Shown piece by piece: positions 9,076 to 16,749 of a stretch of DNA of 46,103 bases. Under the pieces are notes generated by a model. It saw nothing but the letters and a program-made list of their open reading frames with translations, ran no database searches and was not told the origin of the DNA. Position 1 is the first letter of the stretch; the number at the start of each line of letters is the position of its first letter. The DNA is from Desmonostoc muscorum FACHB-395 (GTDB taxonomy: Bacteria; Cyanobacteriota; Cyanobacteriia; Cyanobacteriales; Nostocaceae). The stretch spans positions 1-46,103 of the forward strand of contig NZ_JACJSF010000063.1 of assembly GCF_014698035.1 (NCBI RefSeq). The letters are read 5' to 3'. The position numbers and the translations under genes are program-made.

Positions 9076-12000
9076 TCAAGAGCGATCGCACAAATGTCTA
9101 TCCTCTGGCTTCACTTCGGCATTCGTTCGCAGATAATCTCGCACCCAATCGCAACCCGATGCTACTACCCGATCTAGCTCTACAGACTGCTCTAAATTCC
9201 ACAAAATTACCGTTTTGTCCTCAGCAGCCGAGGCCAGAGTTTTGCCGTTAGGAGCGAAAGCTAATCCCTTAACCCCAGCACTATGTCCAATTAGATTTGC
9301 CAGCAATGTGCCGTCAGACTTCCAGAGTTTAATTATTCCATCATTACTGCCTGTAGCGATTGTCTGGCTGTCAGGGCTGAATGCTACACTCCAAATCCCA
9401 GAATTATGCCCCACAAGAGTATGCAGTAACTTGCCGTCACGACTCCAAAGTTTAGCCGTCCTGTCTTCACTCACCGAAGCAATGAATTCGCCATTAGGGC
9501 TGAAAGCTACGTTGATGACTGCACTATTATGACCTGGAAGAGTCTTGAATAAGCTATCCTGACTTTTATCTAGCTGGCGCAAGTGATGCAAAACCGCAGC
9601 CAAAGACCAAAGCTTGAGTGTCTTGTCGCCACTGCTCGATACAAGTGTCGAACCATCGGGACTAAAAGCCACCCCCCAAGTCCCAGCCGTGTGCCCTCTC
9701 AAAGTAGCGATTTCGGTGCCGTCTAGCCGCCAAAGTTTGATGGTGCGATCGCTACTGCTCGATGCAACCATCTTACCGTCAGAACTAAAAGCAACTCTCT
9801 TAATATTACCTTGATGCCCTTTGAGACTATGCAGCAACGTACCGTCTTGACTCCAAAGCTTGATCGATTGATCTGTACCAACAGTAGCGATCGTTTTACC
9901 ATCTGGACTGATAGCGACTGAGCCAAACTGAGCGTTTGGCCCTTTTAAGCGCCTATTGCTAATCCCGTTCTTGCGCCAGAGGATCGTCTCCTTCGCACTT
10001 GATGAAGCCACTAACTGTCCGTCGGGACTAAAAGCGACTCCCCAAATTCCACCCGTATGTCCCCGCAGAATTGTAAGCATTGGACTGCGTAATTTCCAGA
10101 GTTTTACAGTGCCATCCCAAGATGCAGAGAATAGGGTGTCGCCCCTGGGACTAAATGCAAGATCTTTAATGCCACCGTCATGTCCTTTAATGGCATTCAA
10201 AGAAGTACCATCGAGACTCCAGAATTTTAGCATCTTGTCGTCAGAGCCAGAGACGATTGTTTGCCCGTCCCGGCTGAAAGCTAGAGCGTTAATTGCAGCA
10301 TTGTGTGCTGTGAAAGTCCTTAACAAACTGCCGTCACGCTGCCACAGTTGCAGCTTGCCGTCTCCATTGCCTGTTGCCAAGGTTTTACTATCAGGACTAA
10401 AAGCAATTGAGAAAACAGGAGATTGAATATCTGAAAGTGTTTTCAGCAATGTGCCATCCCGATTCCAGAGTTTGACAGTGCCGTTGTCAGAAGCCGAGGC
10501 AATCAGCTTTCCATCAGGGCTAAAAACTACTGGTGTCAGGATCACGCCATGCCTCAAAGTCTTTAGCAATTTGCCATCTTGCCGCCAGAGTTTTATCGTC
10601 CCGTCCCCACTGGACGAAACAATCAGCTTTCCGTCAGGACTAAACTTGACTTTGCCAGTTGCAGCTTTAAACCCTGGCAAGGTTTTCAGGAGAGTGCCGT
10701 CACGCCGCCAGAGTTTGACGGTTGTATCTCCGCTTGATGAAGCAATGAGTTGACCGTTGGGGCTGATGGCCACTCCTAGAACTGGGCCTTGATGTCCTTT
10801 GAGGGTGCGGATCAACTTGCCATCGCGCTGCCAAATTTGGATGCCATCTCCAATTGTTGCCACAGCAATCATCTCGCCATCAGAACTGATATCTAAGGCG
10901 TTATTGACGGAGGCATAACCTGAAAAGCGGTTAAATTCAGCAGCTCCATAAATTGACCGTCGCAAAGCTAATTCTACCATTGTTGCTGTCTGCGGGTCGA
11001 TTGAGGCCAAGTGTTTTAGTTCTCGAATGGCCCTCAGCGCTTCAATTAAAGCATCTAATCTTTGATCTAAGGCAAAGAGGGCTTCTGAATATGTAGCCAT
11101 TTTTTGAATTTTTTCGATTTCTTCATTGCGTTGGCTAGCGATCGCTGTTTGGTACTGGAAGAAAGCGAAGATTCCGGCGGCGATCGCAGTCGCTAAAGCA
11201 ATAGAAAGTGCAACAATCCAACAATTTTGGCGTTTGGCATTTTTTTTCTTGAGTTCCAGCCTCGCTTCTACTTCCTTAAGCCGTTCCGCTTCTAAAAATA
11301 ATTGCAATTCTTGTCTGTCTACTTCTTGGCTCGCTGCTAAAAAATGATAGTCCAAATCGCTTAAACTTTTGCCATGCGCCCAGGTTTGAGCGTCTTTTAA
11401 AGCTTGTCCGCGCAAGAGGCGGGATTTATCCTGCTGTTCTGAAGCTACCCAAGCCTCTAATATCTGCGAGTAAGGCCGCAGGTTTTCTAATCTTTTTTCC
11501 ACCCATTGCAGATTAAATACTTGTTGGTAGATGCGATTTTTTAACTTTAATATTCCCTCGTGTCTCACGACTAAGCCACTGAGTAACAATTCCATTTGTT
11601 CTTGACTATCATCACAATTGATTTCAATTTCTTGTAAAACTTTTTGATAAATGCTGAGGATTCTACCAGCCCACTGACCGTTACGTTCAATGCGATCGCG
11701 TATAGTTCTCAGGTGTTCTGGTTCATCCTGGGATTCCCAACGCTCAATGATGTGAGTTTTGACTAAGTTCTCAATCCAGAACCATTCTGTACCTGGTGGA
11801 ATGCGATTTAAGCGATCGTGCCCCATTGTCTGCTGACTCAATTGCGCGACTAAATGACACAACTTCTGAGTCAGGAATGGTTGTCCCGCCGTCCAGTTTA
11901 AAATCGCCTTGACAACCGATGCAGGCTGTGAAACTGTTTTTTCCAGCCCTGCAATTAAAGGAGTCACTTCTTCCCACTCAAATCCTTTTAGTGCGATCGC

Positions 12001-12609
12001 TTGCCCAATATTGAACGGTGTCTTGGTTTTGTCTCGAATCAGATCGAAGGGAGTTGCTACCCCAAAAATCGCAAAGGTAATGCGTTGATATTCTGGATTA
12101 ATTGCTCGTTGGTTATAGCAGAAGCGAATTAAGGCAAAAAAGTCATCAATCGGAAAGTTCAGCCCCAACAGAGAGTCAATTTCATCAATAAAAATAAACA
12201 ACCGTTGTTGAGGAAACTGTACCAGTAGCAATTCCTCAATAAACCACCGCAGACGTTGCAGTAAACCTAGATCGTTGCGTTCAAGCCACCAAGTTTTCAG
12301 GTTTAAGGTTTCCATTAGCCCCAACTGTCGCCACAAGTCACCAACGAATCCCTTGTACCATTGCAGTGGTGTAATTTGTTCGCTTCCCACCACACTTGTA
12401 TCCACAGCAGCGCTCTTAAAGCCTTCTTGCTGGAGGCGATGCTTGGTTCGCACCAGCAGTGAGGATTTGCCCATTTGCCGAGAGTTGAGGATATAACAGA
12501 ACTCTCCTCGCTTCAGGGCTTCATACAGTTGAGAGTCGGCTTGCCTGTGTACGTAACTCGGTGTATCAATGGCTAAACTGCCGCCGAGTTGATAGCTATC
12601 TTGGGACAT
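9076..12609 (-). CDS. AAA-like ATPase with WD40 propeller repeats
   Basis: The product is 1177 residues long. Residues 1-380 are an AAA-like (AAA_35) STAND ATPase with Walker A SRQMGKSS at 43-50 and Walker B RLFIFIDEIDSL near 145-156. A basic helical region leads to one membrane segment at about 465-490 (IVALSIALATAIAAGIFAFF). From about residue 550 to 1150 run some 14 WD40 units with repeated FSPDGK and DGTVKLW motifs, enough for two seven-bladed propellers. STAND ATPases use such repeats to sense ligands and then oligomerise. The membrane helix between switch and sensor puts the ATPase and propellers on opposite sides, or anchors both through a re-entrant helix. The gene stands alone and its signal is unknown. 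Confidence 0.88.
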   Translation of the reverse strand: MSQDSYQLGGSLAIDTPSYVHRQADSQLYEALKRGEFCYILNSRQMGKSSLLVRTKHRLQQEGFKSAAVDTSVVGSEQITPLQWYKGFVGDLWRQLGLMETLNLKTWWLERNDLGLLQRLRWFIEELLLVQFPQQRLFIFIDEIDSLLGLNFPIDDFFALIRFCYNQRAINPEYQRITFAIFGVATPFDLIRDKTKTPFNIGQAIALKGFEWEEVTPLIAGLEKTVSQPASVVKAILNWTAGQPFLTQKLCHLVAQLSQQTMGHDRLNRIPPGTEWFWIENLVKTHIIERWESQDEPEHLRTIRDRIERNGQWAGRILSIYQKVLQEIEINCDDSQEQMELLLSGLVVRHEGILKLKNRIYQQVFNLQWVEKRLENLRPYSQILEAWVASEQQDKSRLLRGQALKDAQTWAHGKSLSDLDYHFLAASQEVDRQELQLFLEAERLKEVEARLELKKKNAKRQNCWIVALSIALATAIAAGIFAFFQYQTAIASQRNEEIEKIQKMATYSEALFALDQRLDALIEALRAIRELKHLASIDPQTATMVELALRRSIYGAAEFNRFSGYASVNNALDISSDGEMIAVATIGDGIQIWQRDGKLIRTLKGHQGPVLGVAISPNGQLIASSSGDTTVKLWRRDGTLLKTLPGFKAATGKVKFSPDGKLIVSSSGDGTIKLWRQDGKLLKTLRHGVILTPVVFSPDGKLIASASDNGTVKLWNRDGTLLKTLSDIQSPVFSIAFSPDSKTLATGNGDGKLQLWQRDGSLLRTFTAHNAAINALAFSRDGQTIVSGSDDKMLKFWSLDGTSLNAIKGHDGGIKDLAFSPRGDTLFSASWDGTVKLWKLRSPMLTILRGHTGGIWGVAFSPDGQLVASSSAKETILWRKNGISNRRLKGPNAQFGSVAISPDGKTIATVGTDQSIKLWSQDGTLLHSLKGHQGNIKRVAFSSDGKMVASSSSDRTIKLWRLDGTEIATLRGHTAGTWGVAFSPDGSTLVSSSGDKTLKLWSLAAVLHHLRQLDKSQDSLFKTLPGHNSAVINVAFSPNGEFIASVSEDRTAKLWSRDGKLLHTLVGHNSGIWSVAFSPDSQTIATGSNDGIIKLWKSDGTLLANLIGHSAGVKGLAFAPNGKTLASAAEDKTVILWNLEQSVELDRVVASGCDWVRDYLRTNAEVKPEDRHLCDRS

Positions 12610-12614
12610 AAAGT

Positions 12615-12640
12615 GGTTCTTCAGTACTTATGATGCTAAA
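12615..12640 (+). repeat. 26-bp dispersed repeat, copy 1 (possible IS end)
   Basis: GGTTCTTCAGTACTTATGAT and the next six bases match 33445-33470 at 23 of 26 positions. This copy lies about 290 bases upstream of the ISKra4-like transposase remnant and could be a relic of that element's end. Confidence 0.45.
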
Positions 12641-12926
12641 CCATTAAATTAAAATACAAAAGCAGATGCTGGACAAATAAGTTTATATCGGGTCAAAGTA
12701 GATTTATCAGAAGAATTCAGAAATCAGGAGTCAGATCCAGTAAAAAACAAGCGATCACTAAATCATTTTCCCAGTAGTATAAATAAATTTATACTTTTTA
12801 AGCAGTATTAACACTTAAAAAGTCAAGATGAGTTTGAGTCATAACTTGCAAGACTCTCTTTTTTGAGCCAAAAAAAGCTAGGATTCCCTTTGAGCAAGAA
12901 TTTAGAGATAGGGATTATCTACCTTA

Positions 12927-13373
12927 ATGGAAAAAAATATATGTGCAACTTTAGATTTGAGTAAATCATTATCAGACTTTTCTTCGCAGGTAACAAAATA
13001 TTTAGAATTGACGAACATCACGGAATGGAATGGGAAAATTCTTAAAGAAAGAGAAGAAAAAATTAGAGAAATTACACTTATTTTAGCTGGACAGTGTATT
13101 GCAATTTTGTTGTATAACCTCTCCCAATCTCAGTCAGCTAATCAAACAGCTATGATTCAAACAAGAAGCTGGTGGGATACTACTATGCAAAAACATGGTT
13201 ATAGAAAACGCCAAATCTTAACAGTTGGAAACGTTTTATTCACTCTAAAATTACCATATATGGTAATAAAAAACTCAACAAAGACCACAAATAAAATGTC
13301 TCTTCAGGGATTTTATCCCCTGTTAAAGTGGTTGGGGATGTCAGAAGGATTAACCCCGTTAGTATGGTCAACA
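12927..13373 (+). pseudogene. ISKra4-family transposase, 5' fragment
   Basis: The frame from ATG 12927 contains REITLILAGQCIAILLYNLS, then a Trp-rich block (SWWDTTMQKHGYRKR), LTVGNVLFTLKLPY, and FYPLLKWLGMSEGLTPLVWST. This order is the N-terminal third of ISKra4-family transposases (usually over 400 residues), from memory of the family. Similarity stops abruptly at 13373. The open frame runs on to 13466, but that part is antisense to an IS630-type transposase. The catalytic region is absent, so it cannot be active. Confidence 0.75.
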
Positions 13374-13380
13374 GGAATCA

Positions 13381-13575
13381 AAGCACAGAAACGCCGCACC
13401 CAGGTTTTAGCTTACCATCGAGATAATCAACCGCCCCGTAGTATGTCTGTTTCTCTCGTTCGTTAACGATACCAATTGCTATTTCTTGGTCAGTTTTTCT
13501 CCAGATATAACCAGTTACGTCTCCCCATAACAGATGGCACTCATCTATTAGTAATACTCTCAGTCTTCCTTCTTC
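13381..13575 (-). pseudogene. IS630-family transposase, internal fragment
   Basis: Read on the minus strand, this stretch gives RVLLIDECHLLWGDVTGY, IWRKTD, then NEREKQTYYGAVDYL. These are the first catalytic Asp block and following strands of IS630-type DDE transposases. A stop codon lies upstream in frame, and the family pattern is lost after YGAVDYL, so neither the N-terminus nor the rest of the catalytic domain is present. It directly abuts the ISKra4-like fragment in opposite orientation, which suggests insertion of one element into the other followed by deletions. Confidence 0.7.
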
Positions 13576-13673
13576 TATCTCCTCTTATTTGGGGTAATGT
13601 GGGTTATTATTCTTCTGCTGATTTATTTGTATCCAAAGAGATATTTACAAAGCTGATTCACATTTAGTACCAA

Positions 13674-14423
13674 TTATGTTAAGTATGGGCTAAAGGCAAT
13701 ATTCAGCGATTTATCCAGATCCAATGCAGGAAAATTACCGATAGCCAAGGGACCAATGCTAAAAAAAGGTTCGCCATAATTTGCACTAATCATTGCACCA
13801 AAGTAAATTGCTCTGGCTTCGATAAAGCGTAAAAAGTTTCCGCTAGTAAGCGCTGTTTGATTATTGTCATTCATCTCTGGAGAAAACTGACTGCTGTATG
13901 CATGTAATGCTTCCATGCGCTGCGACCATACAGAAGAAACATCAATCACAAAACTTGGAGAGAATGGAAAATGAGCCATATAAAAATATAAAAACGAAGG
14001 GCGATAGGGTTCCCCCTTACCAATTGTGCGTACCCCTGCCAAAAAACAAGCTTCTTTAACAAGAATGCTGGTTGCAACATGATCCGGATGGCGGTCTTCC
14101 CAATAGGGAGCCAGAACAATCTTGGGACGAGTTTGGCGGATTAGCTCAATGATAGGTAATCGCTCAGAAGGATTGCGCTCGATTTGTGTATCTGGAAAGT
14201 TCAACGAATATCGAGCGTGGAGTCCTAGTATTTGTGTGGCACGCTGTTTTTCCTCTTTGCGTGTGGAAACATTTCCTCTGGAAGCTTTTTCTCCCTCAGT
14301 GAGGTCTGCGATCGCAACTCTGTATCCCTGTTTCGATTTAAGAGCAAGGCTGCCTCCACAGCCTATTTCTGCATCATCAGGATGTGCGCCAAAAGCTAAA
14401 ATATCAAGGGGTTGTTGATTCAT
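13674..14423 (-). CDS. bshB1: BshB1-like GlcNAc-malate deacetylase (PIG-L family)
   Basis: This 249-residue protein is a zinc-dependent PIG-L deacetylase. The metal-binding motif AHPDDAEIG is at residues 13-21 and the second motif DRHPDHVA near 109-116. The flanks TEGEKASRG and FPFSPSFVIDVSSVW closely follow bacillithiol-type BshB1 proteins, which remove acetyl from GlcNAc-malate. It is the last gene of a four-gene operon, and its start lies inside the end of the BshC-like gene (20-base overlap), which points to coupled translation. Its neighbours encode BshA-like and BshC-like proteins, which strengthens the assignment. No oddities are seen; length is usual for BshB1. The substrate may differ from the Firmicute one. 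Confidence 0.78.
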   Translation of the reverse strand: MNQQPLDILAFGAHPDDAEIGCGGSLALKSKQGYRVAIADLTEGEKASRGNVSTRKEEKQRATQILGLHARYSLNFPDTQIERNPSERLPIIELIRQTRPKIVLAPYWEDRHPDHVATSILVKEACFLAGVRTIGKGEPYRPSFLYFYMAHFPFSPSFVIDVSSVWSQRMEALHAYSSQFSPEMNDNNQTALTSGNFLRFIEARAIYFGAMISANYGEPFFSIGPLAIGNFPALDLDKSLNIAFSPYLT

Positions 14424-15546
14424 TGAAATAGCTATATACTAAACTATCTACTTGCTCGCCACAATTTTTTCCTAAGTTTGATGGGACATATATTGGAATT
14501 GGACGCTTGCCCAATGCTTTTTCTAACACTCTGTTAAGCACAAGCCCATAAAGTGCAGAGCTTTTTCCGGCGACATATCCACTCACAAAATCGTTAAGAA
14601 AAATTGGAAAGCAAACATCAAGGCTCCAATGTTTAGTTGTAGTAAGTTCTTCAAGTGAAAGCAGATTTGTTCCTAAGTGAAAGCGATATGTCTCCCCACA
14701 TTTACAGGTAGCAGTAGCAAAGTGACTTTTACCGTCTTGTTCGTGAACTAACCGTAACCTTCTGTAGTCCCGAAGGCAGGTATAGTGAAGCGGAAGGTAG
14801 TCTTCTCCGAGGGGCGAGACTTGTGGGTTAATCTCTTTTTGTTGCAGTTCACCAATTGCAGAGTTAAATTCATGAATCACAGCTATCCTTTGATTGAGAA
14901 AGTCATTGACTTGCTCAATAAGAAAGTCTTGCTCAAGTAAACTAGACTGTAGTACGGACTTAGGAAAATACCCGACTTGATGGCGGAAAAAAAATTCTGT
15001 AAGTTTGTAATTAAACGCAGCTAATGTTTCAGTCTTTTGAGGCAATACCGCTTCACGCAAATTTTGTAAACGCACTAACTTGCTTTCGCTATGTTGTTTG
15101 TCCTCAAGTACAAACGAACTTAATTGGTCAAACGCTTTTTTTAATTTGATGACATCTACTTGGACGTATCGAATTTCGAGCGCATCTGTTTTGTCAGAGA
15201 TAAATCGAATTCCTTCTTCATGATTGGGCCACTTTAATTTTGTGATCAGCTTGTCGGAACCAGATCGATCAGTATCAGTCCAGATAAAAAAGGCATTAAT
15301 CCCTGGTGAGCGTTCAAATTCCTGAAGTGCAAAGACTTTCGCTAAAACAGATTGCCGATAATCGACGTAGAGTTGTTGACCCGAATAGATTACTTTTGAA
15401 TTCTCTAAACTCAACGCTTGGCTTAACCCAGGCAATACTGGTGGTTGTAAATGGCCCTTAAAATCCTTTGAATCAGTATAGATTCCACTAAGCTGTAGAA
15501 ATTGTCTATCTTGGGACGAATTGAGTAAGTCTTCAAGTGAACGCAT
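14404..15546 (-). CDS. bshC: BshC-like cysteine-adding enzyme (compact, divergent)
   Basis: The protein is 380 residues from the ATG at 15546; a TTG at 15585 would overlap the bshA stop as TTGA and give 393. Residues 60-65 read VIYSGQQ, matching the VxGQQ loop of BshC. FFIWTDTDRSGSDKL is placed like the FWVAGEDHDLDE strand, and near the C-terminus YVAGKSSALYGLV fits the AGPGEINYW region. BshC proteins join Cys to GlcN-malate, forming bacillithiol. It is some 150 residues shorter than the Bacillus enzyme and has CKCGETYRFHLG, possibly a metal-binding loop, that I do not recall from BshC. The operon position between bshA-like and bshB-like genes is strong support; sequence similarity alone would be weak. 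Confidence 0.55.
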   Translation of the reverse strand: MRSLEDLLNSSQDRQFLQLSGIYTDSKDFKGHLQPPVLPGLSQALSLENSKVIYSGQQLYVDYRQSVLAKVFALQEFERSPGINAFFIWTDTDRSGSDKLITKLKWPNHEEGIRFISDKTDALEIRYVQVDVIKLKKAFDQLSSFVLEDKQHSESKLVRLQNLREAVLPQKTETLAAFNYKLTEFFFRHQVGYFPKSVLQSSLLEQDFLIEQVNDFLNQRIAVIHEFNSAIGELQQKEINPQVSPLGEDYLPLHYTCLRDYRRLRLVHEQDGKSHFATATCKCGETYRFHLGTNLLSLEELTTTKHWSLDVCFPIFLNDFVSGYVAGKSSALYGLVLNRVLEKALGKRPIPIYVPSNLGKNCGEQVDSLVYSYFNESTTP

Positions 15547-15581
15547 TGTTTTTTTTGATGATTTAAGGTTGTGAACCTGGC

Positions 15582-16739
15582 TCAATTTACATTTGTAAGT
15601 AACGGTTCTAACTGGTTGCGTTTCTTCTTAAGAATACTTGCATAGATGGATTCATACATTGGCACAATTTTAGCAGCAGTCAACTTTTTTGCTTGTTGGA
15701 TCGCTGCTTTTCCAAGCGTTACCAGTTGTTCTTGATTCTTAGATAGATGCACGACTTTATGAGCAAACTGGTCAACATCACCTGGATCAACTAAAAAACC
15801 AGTTTCACCATCTAATACGAGTTCGGGTATACCCCCAACCTTACTCGCTACAACTGGAATCCCGCACGCCATTGCTTCTAACGCAGCTAGACAAAAACTT
15901 TCATAGCTGCTTGCTACCAATAGCACATCACTGTTTTCGAGAATCGAAAAGACATCTTTTTGTGCACCCCAAAATTTGACATCTTGTTCTAATTGGGCCA
16001 GTTTTACCCAATGCTGTACCCCTGCCAATTCTGGTCCATCTCCCACCAACCAAAGTTCGGCATCGATTTGTTTTTTGACAGCAGCAAAGATGTCCACCAC
16101 CTGACAAGTCTTCTTGATGGGGCGAAAATTTGAAATATGGATCAGCCGCAACTTCTTCCTGGATATGAATTTGGGATGATCGCATACCCAGTTAATGAAA
16201 TTTGGAATCACCCTTGGCAGTTCTGGTAGTTCCAAGATTGTCTGAGAAAGATGGGCATGGGCAGTTGAAACAGTCGTAAGGGTGTCCATTGCGAGCATTG
16301 CCTGCTTCAGTCCCATTCCTAAAATTGGGTCACGACCTAACGTAAATGTATCTGTGCCGTGTAAAGTACCCACTATGACTGGGGCACGGTCTCCCAACAA
16401 CTGTCGTACCCTGGCAGCAATAAATGCAAAGGGAACTGCATAATGAAAATGAATAACATCTAACCCATCCTGTTCGATCACCTGTAGAAGACATTTAAGA
16501 TAGGCTTGCAGTTCATCTTCAGTCCAATCGACATACAATTTCCCTGCTGAACGCTCTAGATCAGATTGTAAGAATAACTTGTGATTTGTAATTCCTTCAT
16601 GCTTTCCCCAGCTACCAAACGGAGTGGAATAGGTAAACAAATGAAGTTTGTGCCCGCGTTGAGCCAATTCCTGGGCTAAATTCATAGCGATGTGAGCGCT
16701 ACCACCCAGGCTGCTGTGGCATAAAATACCAATTTTCAT
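15582..16739 (-). CDS. bshA: BshA-like GT4 glycosyltransferase (GlcNAc-malate synthase type)
   Basis: This 385-residue GT-B glycosyltransferase starts MKIGILCHSSLGGSAHIA, close to the MKIGI-x-GGSG start of BshA. It then shows VIHFHYAVPFAFIA, VGTLHGTDTFTLGRDP and RVIPNFIN, each matching a BshA landmark. The C-terminal domain has the GT4 donor-binding stretch SSYESFCLAALEAMACGIPV near 275-295. BshA transfers GlcNAc from UDP-GlcNAc to L-malate, the first step of bacillithiol synthesis. The gene begins 10 bases after the PIG-L/cNMP gene, and its stop lies within or just before the next start, so it is clearly in the operon. A different GT4 role is possible, but the linked BshB- and BshC-like genes argue for BshA chemistry. 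Confidence 0.72.
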   Translation of the reverse strand: MKIGILCHSSLGGSAHIAMNLAQELAQRGHKLHLFTYSTPFGSWGKHEGITNHKLFLQSDLERSAGKLYVDWTEDELQAYLKCLLQVIEQDGLDVIHFHYAVPFAFIAARVRQLLGDRAPVIVGTLHGTDTFTLGRDPILGMGLKQAMLAMDTLTTVSTAHAHLSQTILELPELPRVIPNFINWVCDHPKFISRKKLRLIHISNFRPIKKTCQVVDIFAAVKKQIDAELWLVGDGPELAGVQHWVKLAQLEQDVKFWGAQKDVFSILENSDVLLVASSYESFCLAALEAMACGIPVVASKVGGIPELVLDGETGFLVDPGDVDQFAHKVVHLSKNQEQLVTLGKAAIQQAKKLTAAKIVPMYESIYASILKKKRNQLEPLLTNVN

Positions 16740-16749
16740 TTGGTTATAC

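Noticed and set aside
9215..10753. Several plus-strand frames within the AAA-WD40 gene
   Set aside because: They are periodic antisense reflections of WD40 repeats on the minus strand.
13374..13466. C-terminal part of a single 179-residue protein from 12927
   Set aside because: It is antisense to an IS630-like transposase segment; the ISKra4-like similarity ends at 13373.
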